A stretch of 64,000 nucleotides of DNA from Apostichopus japonicus. Its lineage: Eukaryota; Echinodermata; Holothuroidea; Aspidochirotida; Stichopodidae. The translations under genes and the position numbers were made by a program. The notes under the pieces were generated by a model. That model was not told the DNA's origin. It did not search any database and was given only the letters and a program-made list of their open reading frames with translations. The stretch covers positions 17,102,265 to 17,166,264 of the forward strand of contig NC_092573.1 of assembly GCF_037975245.1 (NCBI RefSeq). The letters are read 5' to 3'. The stretch's first letter is position 1. Each line of letters opens with the position of its first letter. This document shows, piece after piece, positions 35,301 to 42,932 of this stretch.

Positions 35301-35772
35301 CATCAGCATCTTCCAACAGGTATTTTAGCTTCTGTGCAGTCGGGTGAGCAAACTGCTTGTGCAGCTTTTCAATTCTTTTTCTGTTTTCTTCTGTATTCCT
35401 CTCATCTACTGACAGTAAAGCTTCAACTGTATCACCAATGGGCATGGTAGTTTCAACTATGGGGACGCAGTAATGCCCAGATGAGGTACACTGTAGTTCA
35501 ACTGTTTCTCCAAAGATTGTGGCACAATCATTCTCCAAATCAAGTTTCACTTTAGCTTTCTTCATTGCTGGTTTACCAAGGAGGAGGGGAATATCACTGT
35601 CTACAACATCTGTGGTTATTTGGCATTTAACCCCTGCAATTTCACAGGGAATTGTGACTTTTCCTATGGACTTCAAGCGCTTCCCACCACCAAATTTGAA
35701 AACCGTGTCACTCTTACTTCTCATCACTCTGGCCTGTTTCTCTTCATCAAGCATATCCAGATAACATGTCAT
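32389..35772 (-). CDS. Ty1/copia pol of outer element (PR C-term, IN, RT, RNase H)
   Basis: 1127 codons. The order is protease remainder (TTDVVDSDIPLLL, 53-65), HHCC zinc site (HKQFAH...CEVC, about 138-177), integrase core with D204, D260 and E296 (exact D-35-E), a C-terminal module with WRGPGKVLGQDGKVVFVRH (425-443), reverse transcriptase (MHVDDF, VDD at 809-811) and RNase H (CDAS D964, E1012, D1050). Protease before integrase before RT is the Ty1/copia order. The ATG at 35772 is only the first Met after an in-frame TAG (35779-35781) that separates it from the protease active site, so the true frame began further upstream. Otherwise intact. Confidence 0.9.
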   Translation of the reverse strand: MTCYLDMLDEEKQARVMRSKSDTVFKFGGGKRLKSIGKVTIPCEIAGVKCQITTDVVDSDIPLLLGKPAMKKAKVKLDLENDCATIFGETVELQCTSSGHYCVPIVETTMPIGDTVEALLSVDERNTEENRKRIEKLHKQFAHPTAQKLKYLLEDADVSDKTTLDLVDDVVSKCEVCKQYKKTPLRPVVGLPLAKEFNEVVALDLKEWKSGIYFLHIIDVATCFSVAGVIRHKTPKVIIEKVMKLWIGSGMGAPKKFLSDNGGEFANEEFRDMAENLNIKIWNTAGYSPWQNGLCERNHAVVDNCVEKILEDYPNMDIELALVWAVNAKNSLQMVYGYSPYQLVFGRNPNLPSVLTDKAPALHGTTVSEIFAKHLNVLHSSRKAFIQAEASEKIRRALRHKIRSSGEMYQPGDKVFYKRDGSTKWRGPGKVLGQDGKVVFVRHGSVYVRVHPCRLTRVGEEFNKSSESDLRHELPNEGNDDGSQHESKSEVEDMPVHPTVEEDDNVDIPQTVTGDDNEERDATRNQHQVYQRNRIHSVQTLPKVKQNITYLPTGKDTWIECEIERRSGKATGKYRNWFYVKNKDGSDIQELDFESDVEDWKVIEDSSNDADISSSREEANVVFIPVHRHEEAEVKLAKNEELTNWTKFQVYEEIEDCGQPAISTRWVITEKSVDGKKIAKARLVARGFEEQKCVQADSPTVSKETLKVFLALASTHSWRCHSIDIKAAFLQGNEINREMFLRPPKEANAHGKVWKLRKCVYGLNDASRNWYFSVRDELNKLGCSRSEVDLALFYWHHGDKLSGMLIMHVDDFRWAGTEDFKRIVVDKIKSAFKIGKEAEGAFRYIGLEIAHDVDGIVLTQNSYIESITEIPVPAARVVQKEFLLKQSEVTQLRGAIGQVQWASNQTRPDISYDALELSTTTKEPKVKDLLQANKVIKKIKMRQSHILFPNLGDQEQLRLVVYCDASYANLQDGVSSAGGHIVLLKGKDNISCPLAWRSGKIRRVVRSTLAAEALSMADGLDSAFCLGYLLSEVIFNKPKKNMIPIDVCTDNKSLFENIHSTKVVSEKRLRVEIGSIKEMLHKGELSRVTWIESSDQISNCMTKHGASCKSLMDILQMGNLQCHSDLH

Positions 35773-36483
35773 CCAAGACTAACCAGCCACGGTAGAACTA
35801 CATGCACTATCAAGGATGGCAGCACCCACAGCCTCATTCATTAGAACTTCTGTCTCTATTTGTTTATTACCGGTAAACAAAACAGCCTCTTCGTCCTTAA
35901 CATCTGCCTTAAACACCTATTTTCATAAGAATCAGGACAATCTTTCAGCAGATGTCTGATTGACTCACAGCTACTGCACTTTAATGGATAACCATCAGGG
36001 CCAATAGGGTTAAGGTGTTTTGCAGTGCCCCTCATATTTCGCCCACCTCCTCTACTGCCTCGACCTCTTCCAGAAGTGTTTGGTCTCTCATAATTTGGAG
36101 CACCTGACTGTCTGTAACCATATCTTCCACGCCCTGTTCCTCTATAGCCCCCTCTTCCAGTGAAGAAAGCTGTCTCTTGTGGAATGTTGGCTCTGTCTTG
36201 ACAGCCACTCCTTCTTTGGCCTCAGGTGGAGGCATTGATTGTTGCCCAAAGAATTTCTTCAAGGAGTTCTGCATTTGCTCAAACATCTTATCAGGTTCTT
36301 TATAGTCCACTGCAGTAAGCACCAATTGTCGATCTTTGTGCTCTAATTGAGCACTCTCAAGAAGTTTGAATGCGAGGACTGGTTTGGGTAGCTCCATCTT
36401 GTATTTCTTTGTTTTATTGTACAACTTCTCAAATTCTGTCACAAATTCCTCCATTGTTGTCTCTGTCTGTCTCCTGTAACGGT
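35773..36483 (-). pseudogene. Outer copia gag C-terminus and protease start, broken
   Basis: From the inner-element junction at 36483, gag resumes in frame (TETTMEEFVTEFEKLYNKTK, then LPKPVLAFKLL). Near 36190 the frame shifts, and an Arg/Gly-rich segment continues in another frame (GRGGYRGTGRGRYGYR) to a CCHC zinc knuckle (CSSCESIRHLLKDC, 35937-35978). A further shift near 35915-35935 leads to the protease motif LDSAC (35800-35814), then a TAG at 35779. At least three lesions lie here. The CCHC knuckle is expected to bind RNA in the particle. Confidence 0.8.
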
Positions 36484-36647
36484 TGTTGGATCTGCCATCG
36501 TTGTATTGAAAGTGCGGTGATTTTAATGGCTTTAGAAGCGACATAAGAAACAACATTTCTACGAGGGAATGGTGTAACGAACTCGTGTGTATTTACAACG
36601 TTAATAAGCATGACAAAAACACGTGAATTGGGAGCACACAACTAACA
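36484..36647 (-). repeat. 3' LTR of inner copia element, 164 bp
   Basis: In element sense starts TGTTAGTTGTGTGCTCCC and ends GGCAGATCCAACA. Identical to 40883-41046 along its whole length as far as I can compare. Confidence 0.93.
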
Positions 36648-36662
36648 CCCCCACTTGCTCCC
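36648..36662 (-). other. Polypurine tract of inner copia element
   Basis: The minus strand reads GGGAGCAAGTGGGGG directly before the LTR start TGTTAG, the usual place for plus-strand priming. Confidence 0.85.
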
Positions 36663-36751
36663 ATAATAATAAACATCTTGTATGAAAATTACTTTAAAGC
36701 AATATGCATATTGTAACTTCTTGTGTTCAGAGTGTTCAAATGTTAAATACA

Positions 36752-37396
36752 TCAGTTACCAAACAGGAATTGCTTGAACTTGTTGATCTTTGACTTTGTT
36801 GCTGGTTTTGTAAAATTATCTGCAACCATATCCTCTGTTGGGCAATATGTAATGTTAACCTTACCCTCATTGACCATTGTACGAATAAAATGGTACTTGA
36901 CATCAATGTGTTTTGATCTTTGTCGGTGAACAGGATCTTTACTTAATGAAATAGCACCCTGGTTATCTTCAAGAATATTAGTACAGTGATAAATTTTCTT
37001 GTCCATACCATTCAACAACTGAGTTAAGTACAAACTTTCTTGTGTTGTAGCTGCCAATGCCATGTATTCAGCCTCACAAGTGGATAATGCAACTGTGGGT
37101 TGCTTCTTAGATTTCCATGAAACGAGTGGACCATCCCTATTCAAACTAAAACAATAACCAGTTGTACTTCTTCTGTCCTCCACTGAAGATGCCCAATCTG
37201 AATCACTGTAAGCAAGTAACCTTAAGGGTTGACTTGATTTCTTGAAGCATAATTTGTGATCAATTGTACCTTTTAGATACCTAAGAACATGTTTGGCAGT
37301 ATTCATGTTCTCTGCTTTAGGTTCTGACAAATGCTGTGACAATCTACTTACCACCCAACTTAGGTCTGGTCTAGTGCATGTCATGGCATAAATCAC
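36752..37396 (-). CDS. Inner copia pol, RT end and RNase H (after in-frame stop)
   Basis: 214 codons in the same frame as the preceding gag-pol frame, separated from it by one TAG (37397-37399). It starts with the conserved YAMTCTRPDLSW of the RT-RNase H junction, followed by the RNase H residues in YSDSDWA (D65 or D67), CEAEYMAL and EDNQGAI, and ends in SKHIDVKYHFIR...TKP as in other copia RNases H. It has no start of its own (GTG codon follows the stop), so it would be made only by readthrough. Confidence 0.88.
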   Translation of the reverse strand: MIYAMTCTRPDLSWVVSRLSQHLSEPKAENMNTAKHVLRYLKGTIDHKLCFKKSSQPLRLLAYSDSDWASSVEDRRSTTGYCFSLNRDGPLVSWKSKKQPTVALSTCEAEYMALAATTQESLYLTQLLNGMDKKIYHCTNILEDNQGAISLSKDPVHRQRSKHIDVKYHFIRTMVNEGKVNITYCPTEDMVADNFTKPATKSKINKFKQFLFGN

Positions 37397-40300
37397 CTAC
37401 CAACTAACAATCAAACTACCAACTATTTCACGGTAATTCTTTGGATCAACAGCTTCACTACTGCTATATTCCAATTTCTGTTCACATGGAGTGGATCTGG
37501 GCTTACAGTTTACCATTCCAAATCTTTCTAGCATTTTGCTGATATATTTGTCCTGGCTCATCTTGATTTCTCCCTCGTTTTGCTCAAAATGGATTCCAAG
37601 AAAATATGATATCTTACCCAAATCTTTCATTCTAAATTTCTTCTGCATAACTTCCTTGAACTGATTTAGCAAGTGTGTGTCACTAGCTGCCAAAATCAGA
37701 TCATCAACCCAAATAATGACTATGATCATGTCATTTTTAATCTGCTTCTTGTAGACACAATGATCTGATGAATTTTGAACAAAATCATTTTCAACAAGGT
37801 ACTCATGTAATACTTTATTCCAATTTCTACCCGACTGTTTCAACCCATAGAGTGATTTCTTTAACTTATAAACCAACTTTTCTCCTGTGTCTGATAAAAC
37901 TTCAAAGCCTTCTGGTTGCTCTAAATAGATTTCTTCAGCAATAGGAGCATGCAGGTAAGCAGTTTTGACATCCATCTGATGAACAATCAGATCATTTTGC
38001 ACTACCAGTTGCATTAAAATCCTAATTGATGTGATATTAGCTGTCAGGGCAAATGTTTCTTTGTAATCTATCCCCTTCACTTGATTGTAACCCTTGGCGA
38101 CATATCTTGCCTTAAATCTCCTTGTACCTTCAAAATCCTCTTTAATTGCATACACCCATTTTCCCCCTACTGGATGTTTACCTTCAGGTAAAGTTGTTAT
38201 CTCAAATGTATCATTCTCCCTTAATGAATTTAGCTCTTCTTCCATGGCATTTTTCCATGTTGATATATAAGGTGAATTTACCGCTTCCTTGTACGTTTGG
38301 GGAATTCCACATACTTTATAACAGTAATCAATACCAGTCATAATAGAATCTCCATCTTCAACATGTGATACATACTCATCTAAGTATTTGGGAGATTTTC
38401 TCTCCCTCTTGGGGTAGTAACGTCCTTGACTTACATCACCCTTACTTCTTTCACTGTGGTTTTCCTCTGAACCACTTTCCTTTAAACTTTCTCTTGTTAT
38501 TTCTCTTTGAGACACATTTGTCTTACTTCCATTATTGTTTTCAGGAACATGAGCATCACCACTAGACTCCCCACATGTGTATTGTTGAGGAAACAACTCA
38601 ACTTCATCATCCAATACATCAGTTTGGGTTTGTTTCTCAATACCTCTTTTCTTACAGAACTTGACCAGCCTGTTTTTAGACACCTTTCCACTGTTTGCAT
38701 GATACACTAGGTATGCAGGACTGTTCTTGTCATACCCAACAAAAATTCCTTTCTCACACCTAGAATCTAGTTTCTTTGGGTCGTGCTTATACGCATAACA
38801 CTCTGATCCAAATATCCCCATTTTGGATAGATCAGGTTGGTTCCCTGTTAACATGTGATAAGGGGTTTGCTTAATGCGGTTGTTGAAACATCTGTTTCTA
38901 ATATGGGCAGCTGTTTGGACTGCGTATGTCCACAAGAACTTGGGCAAACCCTTGTCTATCAATAGACACCTCCCCATTTCAAAAAGAGTTCTCCACTGCC
39001 TTTCAGCGGTACCATTTTGGTGGGGAGAGTACGGTGAAGAGGTTTCATGCCTTATGCCCATTTTCCTTAGTACTGACTCAAAAGCATTCCCTGTGAATTC
39101 TGAACCATTGTCAGACCTGATACACTTTACTTTGCCATAAGGTGCACAATCTGCCAAAAACTTTTCCAATGCTAATGCAGTGTCACCCTTGTTTCTAATG
39201 AAATAAACAAATATGGCTCCTGAATAATCATCGGTGAATGTTGCTGCATATTTGAACCCATCCTTAGCTACAGGGTTAATAGGTCCTGCTAGGTCTGTGT
39301 GAACCAACTCTAGGGGTGTGGTGGCCTTAGCATCTAGTTTTCTACTCCTACTGTTTACAAATTTTCCTTGAGTGCATGTGTCACAATCAAATGTTGACTT
39401 ATCAACTTCACCTTTAATTTTCATACCTTTGACTACATCTTGTAATTTCAGAATATCTTCAAAATTACAGTGTCCTAAAATTTCATGCCATGTATGAACA
39501 TCATATACAGCGTTAACTCTGTCACCTACTATTTCTTCGTCCACAACGTTCAGGTAGTACAATCTTCCTTGTTCTTTAATGTTGAACGTAGTACCATCTT
39601 TGTGGGTAAGTATGTTGCATCCTTGCTTGAAGGTCACTGTGGCTCCATTGTTGGTGGCAGCTTTAACAGAAAACATGTCCTGTGGGTAGGAAGGGATATA
39701 CAGTGCTGCTTCCAGCATAGATTCAACATTCTTGCCTTCTGTACTTAGCAAGGTAACTTGAGCGTTTCCACGTTTTAGCGCTACATTATTTTCTCTTGTC
39801 CCATCAGCTAGCTCCATGTAGTGGTTTTCTGGATGGAATGTATTGTCAAAAGAAACAAATTTTGATAGATCTGTGATTATATGTGATGTAGCTCCACAAT
39901 CTACCATTAAGGTTCCTGGCCCTCCTCTTTGACGTATGTTGCTTGTATTGTTGCCAGCCTTGAATGAGAATGTGTGATCTTCTTCTCTAGTTTCGGTCTG
40001 TTCCGCTGTTTGCTTTGCCTTGTCCTTGCGATTATGTCTTCTGCAATTTTCATCACTGTGTGTGGAACTGTTATGGTAATTACACCATCTTGGCAATTTG
40101 ATTTGAGACTTGTTACTTGTTTGAAGCTTATACGGGCACAATCTAGCAATATGTCCCTCATTTCCACACTGATAACATGTAAGTCTCCCTTTAATTCTTC
40201 TACTTCCAGTGGGTACTGTACCTGTACTTCCTGCCTTCATGACGTTGTCAGATTTGTCATGCGACTCGACTCGGAATTTCTCAGTCTCCTCAAAACTTCT

Positions 40301-40897
40301 CAATTTGCTTTTGAATTTGGTAAAAGTAATCTCATCATTGCTCTGTGTGATGTGAATAGCAAAGGGTTTGAAAGAGTCTGGCAATCCTTTTAAAATCATT
40401 GCTATCAATAACCCATCACTTAGGGTCTCTTTTGCATTACCTAGGGCTGTGATGGCTTTTTCTGCCCTAATTATGTAATCAGTAATGCTCTCGTTTGGTC
40501 CTTTCTTGAGAGATGTTAGCTCAGTGTACAGCGTAATGATACGGGGCTTTCCCTGGTTCGAGTAATGTTCTCTCAGTATCTTTAGGGCTTTCCTTCCATC
40601 ATCGGCAGCATCTCTCATTACCAACGACAGGCTTTTATCATCTAAAAACTGTATCAGTTCAGCATAGCATTCTTCGTTCTTACCTACGACATCATTAACG
40701 TTAGGCTGTCCACTGCCAGCCTCACCTTCGGGCGGTACGTCTAGACCTAGTATGGTATCTTTCAGTTTCATCATACGTAGATGTCCGAGAAATTTCGTTT
40801 CCCACAATTCGTATTCATTTTCGTCCCCGTTGAAGCAAAGTCTCTGCCATCGACTTCCTGGATCACGCCTGGGCCCATAACCTGTTGGATCTGCCAT
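37397..40897 (-). CDS. Inner copia gag-pol polyprotein
   Basis: 1166 codons. Gag (about 15-210, with FNGDENEYELWETKFLGHLR), CCHC knuckle CYQCGNEGHIARLC (241-254), aspartic protease MVDCGATSH (333), pre-integrase zinc site (WHEILGH...CDTC, 470-508), integrase D535, D596, E632 (exact D-35-E), RT D976 and VDD 1064-1066 (IIWVDDL). The ATG lies in the last 15 bp of the 5' LTR, and codons 6-9 (GYGP) are encoded by the primer-binding site. The frame ends at a TAG caused by an 18-bp imperfect duplication (TAGTTGGTAG twice). No separate gag and pol frames, as in copia. Confidence 0.93.
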   Translation of the reverse strand: MADPTGYGPRRDPGSRWQRLCFNGDENEYELWETKFLGHLRMMKLKDTILGLDVPPEGEAGSGQPNVNDVVGKNEECYAELIQFLDDKSLSLVMRDAADDGRKALKILREHYSNQGKPRIITLYTELTSLKKGPNESITDYIIRAEKAITALGNAKETLSDGLLIAMILKGLPDSFKPFAIHITQSNDEITFTKFKSKLRSFEETEKFRVESHDKSDNVMKAGSTGTVPTGSRRIKGRLTCYQCGNEGHIARLCPYKLQTSNKSQIKLPRWCNYHNSSTHSDENCRRHNRKDKAKQTAEQTETREEDHTFSFKAGNNTSNIRQRGGPGTLMVDCGATSHIITDLSKFVSFDNTFHPENHYMELADGTRENNVALKRGNAQVTLLSTEGKNVESMLEAALYIPSYPQDMFSVKAATNNGATVTFKQGCNILTHKDGTTFNIKEQGRLYYLNVVDEEIVGDRVNAVYDVHTWHEILGHCNFEDILKLQDVVKGMKIKGEVDKSTFDCDTCTQGKFVNSRSRKLDAKATTPLELVHTDLAGPINPVAKDGFKYAATFTDDYSGAIFVYFIRNKGDTALALEKFLADCAPYGKVKCIRSDNGSEFTGNAFESVLRKMGIRHETSSPYSPHQNGTAERQWRTLFEMGRCLLIDKGLPKFLWTYAVQTAAHIRNRCFNNRIKQTPYHMLTGNQPDLSKMGIFGSECYAYKHDPKKLDSRCEKGIFVGYDKNSPAYLVYHANSGKVSKNRLVKFCKKRGIEKQTQTDVLDDEVELFPQQYTCGESSGDAHVPENNNGSKTNVSQREITRESLKESGSEENHSERSKGDVSQGRYYPKRERKSPKYLDEYVSHVEDGDSIMTGIDYCYKVCGIPQTYKEAVNSPYISTWKNAMEEELNSLRENDTFEITTLPEGKHPVGGKWVYAIKEDFEGTRRFKARYVAKGYNQVKGIDYKETFALTANITSIRILMQLVVQNDLIVHQMDVKTAYLHAPIAEEIYLEQPEGFEVLSDTGEKLVYKLKKSLYGLKQSGRNWNKVLHEYLVENDFVQNSSDHCVYKKQIKNDMIIVIIWVDDLILAASDTHLLNQFKEVMQKKFRMKDLGKISYFLGIHFEQNEGEIKMSQDKYISKMLERFGMVNCKPRSTPCEQKLEYSSSEAVDPKNYREIVGSLIVSW
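40869..40882 (-). other. Primer-binding site of inner copia (half-tRNA type)
   Basis: The plus strand reads CTGGGCCCATAACC, 14 bases identical to the anticodon arm of metazoan initiator tRNA-Met, directly abutting the LTR. Drosophila copia is primed by the 5' half of this tRNA through the same arm. Confidence 0.85.
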
Positions 40898-41046
40898 CGT
40901 TGTATTGAAAGTGCGGTGATTTTAATGGCTTTAGAAGCGACATAAGAAACAACATTTCTACGAGGGAATGGTGTAACGAACTCGTGTGTATTTACAACGT
41001 TAATAAGCATGACAAAAACACGTGAATTGGGAGCACACAACTAACA
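40883..41046 (-). repeat. 5' LTR of inner copia element, 164 bp
   Basis: Identical to 36484-36647. It contains the gag-pol start codon at 40897-40895 (element sense ATGGCAGATCCAACA, the last 15 bases of the LTR). Confidence 0.93.
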
Positions 41047-41337
41047 ACGGTCAAATGAGGTATATGCCTCATATGCAGCTGATAGCTCATCCTTCTTAAA
41101 AACATTGTCCATGAATTTGATAAGAGTGGAAACACCAGTTTCCTTCTTCAAATCCTCCAGATCAATTTCGTTAAACACTTTATCTCTGATAGATTTAGCT
41201 CCTTCTTCTGGTAATGATAGAGCTACGGCTAAGCCATGCTTCTCTTTCTTAAGCATAACTTCTTGCCATGCTTCTTCAATCCATCTTGAATATGGTTTTG
41301 CTTCACTAAAGACTGGTGGGGTCTTATAATTCGCCAT
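41047..41337 (-). pseudogene. Outer copia gag N-terminus
   Basis: Starts MANYKTPPVFSEAKPYSRWI at 41337 and runs about 96 codons to EAYTSFDR, where the inner element is inserted; the frame then reads into that LTR and stops. The residues continue in frame at 36483. The start lies 34 bp downstream of the LTR, after the primer site. Confidence 0.85.
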
Positions 41338-41359
41338 TGTGTTAATTTCAGCAACCTCG

Positions 41360-41370
41360 CTCTGCTACCA
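41360..41370 (-). other. Primer-binding site of outer copia (3'-end type)
   Basis: The plus strand CTCTGCTACCA is identical to the 3' end of initiator tRNA-Met including CCA, and abuts the LTR. A second copy is at 32011-32021 next to the middle LTR. Confidence 0.85.
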
Positions 41371-41688
41371 TGTTAAAGAGGGTAATTAAATAAAAACAAA
41401 CTGTTCTGAGTTCCTTTACACACGCTAATATAATACACTCACTATTTGTATATACACTAGTTCACCATAATGTTCCCTTGAAAGTTCACTTGAAGGTTCA
41501 CTCGAAGGTTCACTCGAAGGTTCACTCGAAGGTTCACTCGAAGGTTCGCTTGAAGGTTCACTTGATTGTTCACTTGATTGTTCACTAGAATATTCGCTTG
41601 ATTAATAATATATATAGTCCAACACTAACACTCAAAAACCCCACCAGTGATCCTGTAGAAAGAGGTGAAAACAAAGTCAACACTAACA
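41371..41688 (-). repeat. 5' LTR of outer copia element, 318 bp
   Basis: TG...CA ends in element sense, same length as 32022-32339. Contains the 12-bp GAAGGTTC block at 41478-41600. The 5-bp target duplication CTAGG follows at 41689. Confidence 0.9.
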
Positions 41689-41693
41689 CTAGG

Positions 41694-42179
41694 TATGAAA
41701 ATTTGCCACCCTCAATACTGCTTCATATCTCGGCACATTTGACGTCGGTTTGCCAACTGTTGGCTGTAAATTTCGTTAGACTTTCAGCCCATCGTTCTCT
41801 TGTTATGCAGTACGTTATGCAGACGAATTGTAAACACGTACAAACGTTACATACACAGTCTGTGCATATACTGTACATCACGCCGAGCCGAGCAGTTTCT
41901 GTATCAGCTGACATATCACATGCCGTACAATAAGGATTTTGATTGGCTATTGACTGAAAAAATCGCTGCGTTCGGAGAAGTCCCAACAACGCAAAGCGGA
42001 CTAAATGAGTCCGTCTTAAACTGCTGTTTACTCTTCAGATAACACTTCCCGAACCATCCAACATCGAGAATTGTAATTAGCATATGAAAACACACCATAA
42101 TATGTGATCAAACCTTGGTACTATATATGTGCAACGACAGTGAACGATATCGCGCCTGCCCCGATGGACTACTAGTTAG
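41694..42179. other. Spacer, nothing recognised
   Basis: Three overlapping frames of 60-111 codons have no protein features. No repeat ends seen. Confidence 0.35.
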
Positions 42180-42870
42180 AAGCGGCCTTGACAAATTTCC
42201 CTGATATCATTCCACTTGTGGAGTGGAAATGGGGGGGGGGGAGGGGGGGTTAGGTGACTTGACCACCCTAGTAAGTAAAATGTTGTACCTGAAATGCATA
42301 AGTGTAGGTAATTACCTTGTCCAACTTTTCCAGCCTTCCCTCTAATTTTGAAACCTTTACATGATGAAGACAGTAAGGGGTGAGGGGTGAGGGGAGTGTG
42401 CTGTGGCAGCTAGGGAAGTAGATAGATAGTGTTCTAACATTAATATGGCACAAATATTTGAAAGCTTAGGTTTTTATGTGGATTCATCTTTGTGATATAG
42501 CATGGAAAGAGGGGGGTGGGGAAGTGATGATATAGCATGATATAGACCATTAGATATAGCACCTGCTACATTTCTGCAGTTTGATACATGTTTGTACACA
42601 ATTTAGAAGTTCATTGAATCGGGCAGGTGGAACAGGCGTTGGGAAATCAGGTACTTAATACAGAGTTTGACGTTTCATAATGGCCTTATATTTTGATATT
42701 ATGCCTTTATAATGCTTTGATATCATTCCACTTGTTGAGTGGAAATGGGGGATATCAAAGGTGACTTGACCACTCTATTAACCTACATACTGTTGCACTT
42801 GCTAGATTTAATACAGTTTGATATGTTTAAGAACAAGTAGGTGTTCCACACTATTACCTTTTCTCTTATT
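42180..42870 (+). repeat. Dispersed repeat with TTGTCCAACTTTT units
   Basis: Two units of the family seen at 16950-17850 and 46190-48870: GATATCATTCCACTTGTKGAGTGGAAATGGG (twice), CCTTGTCCAACTTTTCCAGC, TTTGAAACC, TTTATGTGGATTCATCTTTG. Lies directly upstream of an array element, as at 46-48 kb where it follows one. Confidence 0.65.
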
Positions 42871-42932
42871 CTTACACAAAAGTTGTAACCTTTCCCTGCA
42901 GTACAGATAAGGCTTCTTTTTTTTTCCTTTTT

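Larger units (their letters stand above)
36484..41046 (-). mobile_element. Young Ty1/copia element inserted in the outer gag
   Basis: 4563 bp with 164-bp LTRs that are identical by eye, flanked by 5-bp duplication ACGGT (36479-36483 and 41047-41051). The host gag frame runs D-R across the duplication on both sides, so the empty site is clear. Element sense is minus. A single long gag-pol frame starts inside the LTR. The primer site is complementary to the anticodon arm of initiator tRNA-Met, as in Drosophila copia. Identical LTRs mean recent insertion; one in-frame stop interrupts the pol end. Confidence 0.93.
31898..41688 (-). mobile_element. Composite Ty1/copia LTR element, LTR-int-LTR-int-LTR
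   Basis: Flanked by a perfect 5-bp duplication CTAGG (31893-31897 and 41689-41693). Read on the minus strand: full LTR (41371-41688), primer site, broken gag, pol (32389-35772), polypurine tract, full LTR (32022-32339), then the primer site and start of gag again (32021-31936) and finally a 35-bp stub of a third LTR (31898-31932). A head-to-tail dimer sharing the middle LTR, followed by deletion in the second internal region, explains this. A younger copia element is inserted in gag. Several lesions make it inactive. Confidence 0.85.

Noticed and set aside
39974-40393. 139-codon plus-strand frame and other plus-strand frames across 32.4-41.3 kb
   Set aside because: Antisense shadows of the copia gag-pol genes, which have clear catalytic motifs on the minus strand.
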